From an uncultured Ignavibacteriota bacterium (GTDB taxonomy: Bacteria > Bacteroidota > Ignavibacteria > Tepidaquicellales > Tepidaquicellaceae): DNA of 5,238 nucleotides. The notes beneath the pieces were generated by a model, which worked only from the letters and a program-made list of their open reading frames with translations, was not told the origin of the DNA and ran no database searches. The stretch spans positions 1 to 5,238 of the forward strand of contig CALKAJ010000101.1 of NCBI GenBank assembly GCA_937983305.1. The letters are read 5' to 3'. Position 1 is the first letter of the stretch. Every line of letters begins with the position of its first letter. A program made the position numbers and the translations under genes. This document shows, one piece after another, positions 1 to 5,238 of this stretch.

Positions 1-1
1 A

Positions 2-85
2 GCTTATGCTTCTCTTAAACTTCCAGAATCAGGCATTAGTTGGAAAGAAGATGAAGAATTTAGCACCTGCAGGTTACTTCAATAA
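2..85 (+). CDS. Short 3' end of a reading frame overlapping the LamG-like gene; possible upstream part of the same gene
   Basis: Bases 2-85 are open in a different frame from the LamG-like gene and end in TAA at 83-85. The first 19 codons read AYASLKLPESGISWKEDEE, which looks like genuine protein. Codons are mostly A- or T-ending, with several GAA and AAA plus GCT and GAT, as expected for this AT-rich DNA. If one base of the TTT at 59-61 were absent, this frame would continue directly into LAPAGYFNNFES of the LamG-like protein. It could therefore be the upstream part of that gene, broken by a real frameshift or a sequencing error. It could also be the end of an overlapping upstream gene, or chance. 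No function can be assigned from 27 residues. Confidence 0.3.
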   Translation, partial: AYASLKLPESGISWKEDEEFSTCRLLQ

Positions 86-977
86 CTTCGAAAGCTATAC
101 AGTTGGAAATCGCCTCGCATGTTCGGATTCTCTCAACTGGACAACTTGGAGCATCCTGCCGTGCAGCACGGTTGAAGATCCTGTGATCTCAAATACTCAA
201 GCTTATAGTCCAACAAAGTCAGTTAAGATAGTTCAGAATAACGACTTGGTAAAAAGGCTTGGCAATGATTCGACGGGCATTCATGAAATTTCCATTAAGT
301 TCTTTGTCCCGAGGGGCAAGGCTGGTTATTGGAATACGTTATCAGTTTTCGCGGGAGCATCATCTAAATGGGGAATGGAATGCTATTTTGACGTTGCAGC
401 CACAGGTAACAACGGAAGACTCTTTGGAGGTTCGGCTACAGCAATACCGTTCGCCTATACACACGATGCCTGGCAGACTGCAAAATTGATAGTGAATCTG
501 GATCTCGATTCGGCGAAGTACTTTATCAATGGAAGCATGGTTCATAAATGGAAATGGACAGCCGGTGCAAATGGCGTAGCAGTACCGAAGAAACTTGGTG
601 GTAACAACTTCTTTGGAGCCACAGCAACGGACGAGCTGTATGTGGATGACTACTCTTATATGCCGGGTGCAAATTGGTTAACCGGTATTACACAGAATAG
701 TAATACAGTACCGACAGAATACTTATTGACACAGAACTATCCAAATCCGTTTAACCCAACAACAAAGATTAACTTTGCACTTCCGAAATCAGGACTCGTA
801 ACGATGAAAGTTTATGACGTACTTGGAAAAGAAGTTGCAACACTTGTAAACGGAAACTTTAATGCAGGAAGCTACACAGTTGACTTCAACGCATCAAACT
901 ACTCATCAGGTGTTTACTTCTATAGATTAGATGTCAACGGATTCACTGAAGTAAAGAGAATGATGTTAGTAAAATAA
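6..977 (+). CDS. LamG-like domain protein with T9SS type A sorting tail (5' end missing or disrupted)
   Basis: This gene encodes the C-terminal part of a protein exported through the type IX secretion system. Residues are numbered from the first in-frame ATG at base 6. Residues about 24-220 form a probable LamG/concanavalin-like beta-sandwich: FNNFESYTVG opening, a WTTWS segment, IVQNNDLVKRLG, GYWNTL, and a closing FFGATATDELYVDDY. I recognise this pattern from other T9SS-exported proteins; its ligand is unknown. Residues about 237-323 are a type A sorting domain (NYPNPFNPTTKI, GKEVATL, SGVYFYRL, final KRMMLVK), which directs transport across the outer membrane and is usually cleaved there. 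No signal peptide is present although T9SS cargo needs one, so the ATG at base 6 is probably not the true start. The frame is open to the window edge. The real N-terminus may lie upstream in this frame, or may be joined from another frame through a frameshift near base 60. A terminator follows 25 bases after the stop. Confidence 0.8.
   Translation: MLLLNFQNQALVGKKMKNLAPAGYFNNFESYTVGNRLACSDSLNWTTWSILPCSTVEDPVISNTQAYSPTKSVKIVQNNDLVKRLGNDSTGIHEISIKFFVPRGKAGYWNTLSVFAGASSKWGMECYFDVAATGNNGRLFGGSATAIPFAYTHDAWQTAKLIVNLDLDSAKYFINGSMVHKWKWTAGANGVAVPKKLGGNNFFGATATDELYVDDYSYMPGANWLTGITQNSNTVPTEYLLTQNYPNPFNPTTKINFALPKSGLVTMKVYDVLGKEVATLVNGNFNAGSYTVDFNASNYSSGVYFYRLDVNGFTEVKRMMLVK
732..977 (+). repeat. T9SS tail-coding repeat, copy 1 (partner at 2797-3042)
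   Basis: This stretch encodes the 81-residue sorting domain starting QNYPNPF and matches the end of the Kelch gene. By hand alignment without gaps, 67 of 81 residues are identical. Bases 822-853 are identical over 32 bases to 2887-2918, and 954-977 (stop codon included) over 24 bases to 3019-3042. The domain is modular and typically present many times in T9SS genomes, so these are best read as paralogous tails and not a mobile element. Confidence 0.8.
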
Positions 978-1002
978 TATATTAAGATTTATTGTCTTTT
1001 TT

Positions 1003-1044
1003 AAAATCCCCTGCTGTGAAAATGGCAGGGGATTTTCTTTTTTT
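1003..1044 (+). terminator. Rho-independent terminator of the LamG-like gene
   Basis: A perfect 12-bp stem pairs AAAATCCCCTGC (1003-1014) with GCAGGGGATTTT (1025-1036) around a 10-base loop. It is followed by one C and seven T residues (1038-1044). It starts 25 bases after the stop codon at 975-977, so it should end that transcript and insulate the promoter just downstream. The side before the stem lacks a long A tract, so it is mainly a plus-strand terminator. Confidence 0.9.
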
Positions 1045-1059
1045 GTAATTCAAAAAGAC

Positions 1060-1088
1060 TTGATGTATTCGGGAATTATTGTTATAAT
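1060..1088 (+). promoter_or_regulatory. Sigma70-type promoter of the Kelch-domain gene
   Basis: TTGATG (1060-1065, four of six matches to TTGACA) is separated by exactly 17 bp from a perfect TATAAT (1083-1088). The expected transcription start near 1095 gives a 5' leader of about 25 bases before the ATG at 1120. The site lies just after the preceding terminator and nothing else intervenes, so the downstream gene is probably transcribed alone. The call rests on sequence match only. No operator or riboswitch-like structure was seen nearby. Confidence 0.7.
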
Positions 1089-1108
1089 TACTTACTTTTT
1101 AAAAAAAT

Positions 1109-1114
1109 AAGGAG
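1109..1114 (+). promoter_or_regulatory. Shine-Dalgarno sequence for the Kelch-domain gene
   Basis: AAGGAG lies five bases before the ATG at 1120-1122, inside an otherwise A-rich leader. The strong match and good spacing support this start, which is also directly followed by a signal sequence. Confidence 0.8.
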
Positions 1115-1119
1115 CAAAT

Positions 1120-3042
1120 ATGACTCGTAACAAAACAATTCTACTTAGTTCTATTTTTGTTCTTATGCTTGGTGTTACTTTAGGATTTATTATGCAAGAT
1201 CCTTTCGGTTCAAAAACACCTGCTAACACAGAACAAAAACCTTACGTCAGCAATGGTTCAGGTATTCAGACCGATGGTACACCCATTTATACCGATAACT
1301 TTGACGGAAACAACGATACTACAGCTTTAAGATCAAGAGGATATTTGATTTATCAAATGTCAACACCCAGAGGAACTACATTCTGGTTTCAGGGAAATGC
1401 TACAGTATTTAATGCATATAACGGTCCAACAACCGGTTATGTAGGTGCTAACTTTAACGCTACTACAGGCGTCGGTCAGATTGACGTCTGGATGGTAACA
1501 CCTAAGATTGCCGGCGGATTATTAGCAGGTGATTCTCTTTATTTCTGGTCAAGATCTCCTACTGCAAGTACTTATCCTGATTCATTCAGAGTTATGTATT
1601 CAGTCAGTGACTCAACACCTTCAGGTACCTGGACAGAGCTTGGAAGATTTAAAGCTGATGTTACTGCATGGACTTTAAAGGGTTTCAGAGCTCCGACAGC
1701 AAGTGCTAACGGAAGATTTGCTATCAGATATAATGTTGCAAACGGCGGTCCTTCAGGTTCTAACAGTGACTTTGTAGGCGTTGATGCTTTAAATATTATC
1801 AGAACAGGCGGCTCTACTCCAACAGTATTTTCATCACTATGGTGTCCCGCAAATACATTGCCAAGCTTACCTGCAGCAACATACTATCAGGCATCAGCTT
1901 GGATTGGTGATACACTATATGTACAAGCCCCATCAACAGCAGGTGCAGGTGCAACAACCATTTACAGATATAAATATGGTGCCGGCTGGACAACAGGAGT
2001 ACCCTGTTTAACAGCAGTAGCAGGCGCTTCATTAACAGCTTGTAACGGAAAATTATATCTCTTAGGCGGCGGTGCAGCAGTAACAACAGGCGGCACAACA
2101 GTTCAGGAATACAATCCTGCAACAGGAACCTGGACAGCAAAAGCTCCAATGCCTGCGGCATTATCGGCACACGGCTCAGTATGCTGGGGAGATAGCGTGA
2201 TTTATGTAATCGGCGGACCATACACAGGTGCAGGAACAAATCTTAATGTACATTATTACAGACCGGCATCAAATACCTGGGGAACAATAACCAATTCATT
2301 ACCTGCAGGTCAGGGAAGAAGAGCTTATGCCTGGGGAATTTCCGGAAATAAAATCGTTATTTCCTGCGGTTATAATACAACATATTTAAAATCAACATAC
2401 GTAGGAACAATCGGTTCAGATGCAACCCAATTAACCTGGGTAGCAGCACCTGATGCACCTGTAGCACTCAGCCGTCCGGGCGGAGTAGGTTCAAACGGAT
2501 TATTCTTTGTTATCGGTGGAGATACAAACCTGACAGCAGTAAAGAATAATAAAGCTTATGTATTCCATATAGCGAGCAATACCTGGTTAACCCCGATTCA
2601 GCCAAATCCACATCCTGTATCCAATATGTGGTCGGCAATAACTGCAAAAGCAATCAATGATACAATCAGAATATTCCAGCCGGGCGGTTACGATGGCGTG
2701 GCAAGTATCAGTTTCTTTGATATGATTGGTTGCGGCACAGCATTAACCGGAACAAAGTTAGTTTCTTCGACAATTCCCGAATCATATTCTCTCAGTCAAA
2801 ACTATCCGAATCCGTTTAACCCGACTACAAAGATTAACTTCTCAATTCCGAAGAACGGTATCGTAACCTTAAAGATTTATGATATTCTTGGAAAAGAAGT
2901 TGCAACACTTGTAAACGGCGAGAAATTAGCAGGTTCTTATATTGTTGACTTCAATGCTTCAAGCTACGCTTCAGGCGTTTATTTCTATAGATTAGATGTA
3001 AACGGCTTCAGCGAAGTTAAGAGAATGATGTTAGTAAAATAA
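1120..3042 (+). CDS. Secreted Kelch-like propeller protein with choice-of-anchor-J-like domain and T9SS type A tail
   Basis: This is a complete 640-residue exported protein. Residues 1-25 are a Sec signal sequence: basic RNK, then a hydrophobic stretch from ILLSS to FIM. No clear AxA-type cleavage site is visible. Residues about 55-228 resemble a choice-of-anchor-J/cleaved-adhesin beta-sandwich (YTDNFDG start, DVWMVTPKI, DSLYFWSRS, FRVMYSVS). Residues about 255-540 carry five to six Kelch-like blades: LYLLGGG...YNPATGTW, IYVIGG...YRPASNTW, a degenerate IVISCG blade, FFVIGG...FHIASNTW, and a last RIFQPGG. Residues about 553-640 are the T9SS type A sorting domain. The protein is expected at the cell surface or released, probably in binding or adhesion; no catalytic motif was recognised and the ligand is unknown. 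It has its own promoter and terminator. Alanine codon choice changes between the N-terminal domain (mostly GCT) and the propeller (mostly GCA), hinting at a mosaic origin. Confidence 0.9.
   Translation: MTRNKTILLSSIFVLMLGVTLGFIMQDPFGSKTPANTEQKPYVSNGSGIQTDGTPIYTDNFDGNNDTTALRSRGYLIYQMSTPRGTTFWFQGNATVFNAYNGPTTGYVGANFNATTGVGQIDVWMVTPKIAGGLLAGDSLYFWSRSPTASTYPDSFRVMYSVSDSTPSGTWTELGRFKADVTAWTLKGFRAPTASANGRFAIRYNVANGGPSGSNSDFVGVDALNIIRTGGSTPTVFSSLWCPANTLPSLPAATYYQASAWIGDTLYVQAPSTAGAGATTIYRYKYGAGWTTGVPCLTAVAGASLTACNGKLYLLGGGAAVTTGGTTVQEYNPATGTWTAKAPMPAALSAHGSVCWGDSVIYVIGGPYTGAGTNLNVHYYRPASNTWGTITNSLPAGQGRRAYAWGISGNKIVISCGYNTTYLKSTYVGTIGSDATQLTWVAAPDAPVALSRPGGVGSNGLFFVIGGDTNLTAVKNNKAYVFHIASNTWLTPIQPNPHPVSNMWSAITAKAINDTIRIFQPGGYDGVASISFFDMIGCGTALTGTKLVSSTIPESYSLSQNYPNPFNPTTKINFSIPKNGIVTLKIYDILGKEVATLVNGEKLAGSYIVDFNASSYASGVYFYRLDVNGFSEVKRMMLVK
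2797..3042 (+). repeat. T9SS tail-coding repeat, copy 2 (partner at 732-977)
   Basis: This is the second copy of the sorting-domain coding sequence, 81 residues from QNYPNPF to the final KRMMLVK. It shares 67 of 81 residues with copy 1 and has the 32-base and 24-base exact DNA matches described there. Differences cluster in the segment NGNFNAGSYT versus NGEKLAGSYI. Confidence 0.8.
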
Positions 3043-3065
3043 GATTTATTTAAATAGTCATTTTT

Positions 3066-3101
3066 AAAAAAGCACGCTCCCTGTGGGAGCGTGCTTTTTT
3101 T
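3066..3101. terminator. Bidirectional Rho-independent terminator between convergent genes
   Basis: A perfect 16-bp stem is formed by 3066-3081 (six A then GCACGCTCCC) and 3085-3100 (GGGAGCGTGC then six T) with a 3-base TGT loop. One further T follows. The A tract on one side and T tract on the other let it work in both directions. It would end the Kelch-gene transcript 24 bases after its stop, and the opposing tatC/polyprenyl synthase transcript 52 bases after its stop. Confidence 0.92.
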
Positions 3102-3123
3102 ATGTAAAATTGCTGCAAACGTA

Positions 3124-3140
3124 TCATCCCTCCGGGATGA
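3124..3140. repeat. Small perfect hairpin TCATCCC-TCC-GGGATGA of unknown role
   Basis: A 7-bp perfect inverted repeat with a 3-base loop lies in the 3' region of the polyprenyl synthase transcript, 12 bases past its stop codon. On the plus strand it is followed by eight A residues; on the minus strand a run of T precedes it. A canonical terminator would need the T run after the stem, so it is not one on either strand. It might be a dispersed palindromic element or a transcript 3'-end stabiliser; neither can be shown from one copy. Confidence 0.5.
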
Positions 3141-3152
3141 AAAAAAAGAATA

Positions 3153-4118
3153 TTAAAACTCTCTTTCCGAAACAAAATTAAGTAATGAAATCATACTATT
3201 TTTCGACTCGGATTCCGGAAAGATATTTAAGGATTCTTTAGCTTTAGAGCAGTACTCTTTTGTTTTCTCTGCGGTATATTTAATCCCGCCAAACTCCAGC
3301 ACAAAATAATAAACCTCCTCAAATTTCTTTTTCTCATCACTTTTAATAAGTTTCATTATTTCCGCACCGCGTTTTTTCGGAGCATTATCTAAAGAATAAA
3401 TAAGCGGCAGTGTAAACTTTTTTTCTTTTAAATCATTACCTGTTGACTTACCAAGCAGACTTTTTCTTCCTGTATAATCAAGTGCGTCATCGCGGAGTTG
3501 AAATGCGATACCAAGATTTTCACCGAAATCCGAAAGAGCCTGAATCATAGAGCTGTTATTTGTGGTGCTTAGGGCGCCGAGTTTACAACAGGATTTTATA
3601 AGGGAAGCTGTTTTATCGGAAATAACTTTGAAATAAGTTTCTTCTGTCGCATCAAAGTTTCTTGCTTTTTGAATTTGTAAAAGTTCACCTTCGCTCATTC
3701 TTCTGACCGCTTCTGAGGTTGCGTGAAGAAAATCGTATTCCTTATTTTCCAGAGAAATAAGTAATCCCTGTGAAAGAAGATAATCTCCGATTAATACCGA
3801 CGCTTTATTTTTCCAGACCGCATTAATGGAAGCAATTCCTCTTCTTGTTTTTGCTTCATCCACAACATCATCGTGAATAAGTGTAGCGGTGTGTAAAAGT
3901 TCAACGAGATTTGCGGCAATATAGCTTCTTTGATTTATTTTTCCGCAGAGTTTAGCACTTAGCAAAACCAATACAGGCCTGATTTTTTTGCCCTTTTGCC
4001 TTAAAATATATTTCATAATTAAGTCAAGCAAGGCAACTTTAGATTTCAGTACAGAAGCAAATTGCTCTTGAAATTCCTCCAGCTCCGGTTTTATTGGTGC
4101 TAATATCTCTTTATTCAT
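3153..4118 (-). CDS. Long-chain polyprenyl diphosphate synthase (octa-/heptaprenyl type)
   Basis: This 321-residue enzyme adds isopentenyl diphosphate units to an allylic primer to build a trans-polyprenyl diphosphate, most likely the menaquinone side chain; it acts in the cytosol. Family motifs are all present. GKKIRP is at 43-48, and the first Asp-rich motif DDVVD at 83-87 is followed by RR at 92-93. The SDKTASL segment is near 167-173, and QLRDDALD carries the second Asp-rich motif at 210-214. GNDLKEKKFTLPLI follows at about 227-240. The residue five before the first Asp motif is Ala78, a small residue that in this family goes with long (roughly C35-C50) products and argues against farnesyl or geranylgeranyl synthase. 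Length is normal for IspB/HepT-like enzymes. Its ATG overlaps the tatC stop by 8 bases (ATGAATAA) with only a purine-rich, weak ribosome site, which suggests translational coupling. Exact chain length cannot be read from sequence, so no symbol is given. Confidence 0.93.
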   Translation of the reverse strand: MNKEILAPIKPELEEFQEQFASVLKSKVALLDLIMKYILRQKGKKIRPVLVLLSAKLCGKINQRSYIAANLVELLHTATLIHDDVVDEAKTRRGIASINAVWKNKASVLIGDYLLSQGLLISLENKEYDFLHATSEAVRRMSEGELLQIQKARNFDATEETYFKVISDKTASLIKSCCKLGALSTTNNSSMIQALSDFGENLGIAFQLRDDALDYTGRKSLLGKSTGNDLKEKKFTLPLIYSLDNAPKKRGAEIMKLIKSDEKKKFEEVYYFVLEFGGIKYTAEKTKEYCSKAKESLNIFPESESKNSMISLLNFVSEREF

Positions 4119-4857
4119 TTTTCTTTTGTGAATATTTACAAATCAATATACTAAACTCATACAGCAAAAATAACGGTATTCCGAGTAAAAGCTGACTGGC
4201 AATATCCGGACCCGGAGTTAAAATTCCTGCAAGTATTAAAATTACAACTATTGCATGTCTTCTGTATTTCCTCATAAATTCCGGCTTCAGAATTCCAAGC
4301 TTAGAAAGGAAAAAAGAGACCATCGGAAGCTCGAAAACAATTCCACCAGCAAGCAGAAGTGATATCACAAAACTCATATATTCTTCTGCGGCGATTTGGT
4401 TTTCGATAACAGCAGAGCCAAAAGTTGCGAAAAATCCGAGCGAAGTAGGCAACAGTACAAAATACACAAATGCGATTCCGGAAAGGAAGCATAGAGTTGA
4501 GAAGAAAACAATTCCAACAATATACTTTCTTTCAGTTTCTTTTAAAGCAGGTTCAATAAATTTCCAGAACTGATATAGAATATTCGGAATGCTGAGTATT
4601 ATTCCGCCTACTAAGATAACTTCAAAATAAAGTGTAAGCTGACCAAATGGTTTCAAATTAATAATCATCAATGGCGGATTCGTGTTTTTTGCAGGAGCAA
4701 AAAGTACATTGGTTATTATCCAGTCAATAAAAACGCCGACAATTATTCCGCCAATTACAATACCGATAACAGACTTGATAACCCTCCATCTGAACTCCTC
4801 AAGATGGTCGAGAAAATTCATTTCAGCTTCGATATTTTCTTCACCTTTACCAGGCAT
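4111..4857 (-). CDS. tatC: Twin-arginine translocase core subunit TatC
   Basis: TatC is the inner-membrane receptor that binds twin-arginine signal peptides and, with TatA-type subunits, exports folded proteins. This 248-residue product has the family pattern throughout. The N-terminal cytosolic motif FLDHLEEFR (15-23) precedes about six membrane segments (near 28-50, 74-96, 113-138, 160-182, 203-215, 222-240). The loop motif FIEPALKETER (100-110) matches the FIAPAL..HER region of E. coli TatC that contains the signal-binding glutamate. FELP (175-178) carries the conserved membrane-embedded glutamate, and LTPGPDIASQ and IPLFLLYE are typical of the C-terminal end. I chose ATG at 4857-4855. A TTG at 4866 would add three residues, and the ATG at 4821 would start directly at MNFLDHLEE. 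The chosen start overlaps glyA by 11 bases and has a weak GGA four bases before it. No tatA/tatB gene is in the window. Confidence 0.95.
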   Translation of the reverse strand: MPGKGEENIEAEMNFLDHLEEFRWRVIKSVIGIVIGGIIVGVFIDWIITNVLFAPAKNTNPPLMIINLKPFGQLTLYFEVILVGGIILSIPNILYQFWKFIEPALKETERKYIVGIVFFSTLCFLSGIAFVYFVLLPTSLGFFATFGSAVIENQIAAEEYMSFVISLLLAGGIVFELPMVSFFLSKLGILKPEFMRKYRRHAIVVILILAGILTPGPDIASQLLLGIPLFLLYEFSILICKYSQKKNE

Positions 4858-5238
4858 ACATTCCAAACTGTGATGTAAGTTGTTTTACAGCTTCGCTTAT
4901 TTCAGCTTTTACTTTTTCATCAGTTGGGTTTGAAACAATTTTGTTAATGAATTCCGCAATCAATTCCATTTCCTTTTCTTTCATTCCGCGTGTTGTTAAT
5001 GCAGGAGTGCCGAGTCTTATACCGCTTGTTATCAACGGACTTTTATCGTCAAAGGGAACCGAATTTTTATTGCAGGTAATACCAACTAAGTCCAAAGCTT
5101 CTTGTGCTGCTTTTCCCGTTATATTTTTGTTTCTGAGGTCAATCAACATCAGGTGATTATCCGTACCGCCCGAAATAATATTAAAATCGAATTCAACTAA
5201 TTTCGCCGCAAGTGCTTTAGCATTTTTAATAATCTGCT
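4847..5238 (-). CDS. glyA: Serine hydroxymethyltransferase, C-terminal part (runs off the window)
   Basis: GlyA is the cytosolic pyridoxal-phosphate enzyme that converts serine and tetrahydrofolate to glycine and methylene-tetrahydrofolate, the main one-carbon source. About 129 C-terminal residues are visible out of the usual 410-430; the start lies beyond the right edge. The reading frame is open from the edge and does not begin at the internal ATG at 5149. Diagnostic segments are SGGTDNHLMLIDLR, then NITGKAAQEALDLVGITCNKN, then SGIRLGTPALTTRG. The arginine in SGIRLGTPA corresponds to the one that binds the substrate carboxylate in E. coli GlyA. The protein ends in FGMYAW, like the short C-termini of bacterial homologues. 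It is the first visible gene of the glyA-tatC-polyprenyl synthase cluster, and its last codons overlap the tatC start. Its promoter is outside the window. Confidence 0.96.
   Translation of the reverse strand, partial: QIIKNAKALAAKLVEFDFNIISGGTDNHLMLIDLRNKNITGKAAQEALDLVGITCNKNSVPFDDKSPLITSGIRLGTPALTTRGMKEKEMELIAEFINKIVSNPTDEKVKAEISEAVKQLTSQFGMYAW

Noticed and set aside
259..545. Open frames of 76 (plus) and 61 (minus) residues inside the LamG-like gene
   Set aside because: Both are out-of-frame shadows of the LamG-like coding region, with no protein-like features or start signals.
978..1119. Possible small gene or RNA in the 142-base gap
   Set aside because: The gap is fully accounted for by a terminator, a promoter and a Shine-Dalgarno sequence; no convincing small ORF or further structure was seen.
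1814..2239. 141-residue open frame on the minus strand inside the Kelch gene
   Set aside because: It is very rich in Leu and Arg because it reads the complement of repeated GCA/ACA-type codons. It has no recognisable domain and lies wholly within a well-supported gene.
732..3042. Repeated segments as ends of a mobile element
   Set aside because: Both copies encode in-frame T9SS sorting domains at gene ends, there is no transposase, and no target-site duplications were seen.
3124..3152. Hairpin at 3124-3140 plus A tract as a terminator
   Set aside because: The T-rich side precedes the stem on the minus strand and the A-rich side follows it on the plus strand, the opposite of what a Rho-independent terminator needs.
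4301..4492. 63-residue minus-strand frame inside tatC
   Set aside because: It is rich in Cys, Phe and Arg, typical of a shifted reading of a membrane-protein gene; tatC itself is unambiguous here.
5149..5149. Internal ATG as start of a 100-residue protein
   Set aside because: The frame continues upstream to the window edge with conserved GlyA residues (SGGTDNHL), so this ATG is an internal methionine.
4682..5156. Plus-strand frames of 63 and 71 residues opposite tatC and glyA
   Set aside because: They are antisense shadows of conserved genes, without a promoter or ribosome site.

Overview
The window looks like chromosomal DNA from an AT-rich member of the FCB (Fibrobacteres-Chlorobi-Bacteroidetes) superphylum, most likely an Ignavibacteria-type organism. 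The main clue is two secreted proteins that both end in a type IX secretion (T9SS) type A sorting domain of the form NYPNPFNPTTKI...GVYFYRL...KRMMLVK. That tail style is common in Ignavibacteria and related lineages. The taxonomic placement is inference from this signature and general composition; no marker gene is complete enough to prove it.

Layout, left half (plus strand): positions 1-977 hold the 3' part of a gene for a T9SS-exported protein with a LamG/concanavalin-like beta-sandwich domain. Its 5' end is missing or disrupted: a second protein-like reading frame occupies bases 2-85, so a frameshift near base 59-61 is possible. A Rho-independent terminator follows (1003-1044). Next come a consensus-like sigma70 promoter (TTGATG-17 bp-TATAAT, 1060-1088) and a Shine-Dalgarno sequence. 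These lead into a complete 640-residue gene (1120-3042) for a surface or secreted protein with signal sequence, choice-of-anchor-J-like domain, Kelch-like beta-propeller and T9SS tail. The two T9SS tails are closely related at both protein and DNA level.

Middle: the 110-base convergent intergenic region (3043-3152) holds a perfect 16-bp-stem terminator with A/T tracts on both sides (3066-3101), suited to stopping transcription from both directions. It also holds a second small perfect hairpin, TCATCCC-TCC-GGGATGA (3124-3140), that is not a canonical terminator.

Right half (minus strand): a tightly packed housekeeping cluster is read from the right edge leftwards. It consists of the C-terminal third of serine hydroxymethyltransferase (glyA), then tatC (Sec-independent translocase core), then a long-chain polyprenyl diphosphate synthase. 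Adjacent genes overlap by 11 and 8 bases with the chosen starts, which suggests one transcription unit with translational coupling. Their functions differ (one-carbon metabolism, folded-protein export, quinone or lipid-carrier side-chain synthesis), so the cluster looks like a growth-related housekeeping operon, not a pathway.

I found no RNA gene, CRISPR array, insertion sequence or phage element. No convincing undescribed system is visible. The most interesting points are the possible frameshift at the left edge, the mosaic codon use inside the Kelch gene, and the unexplained hairpin at 3124-3140.
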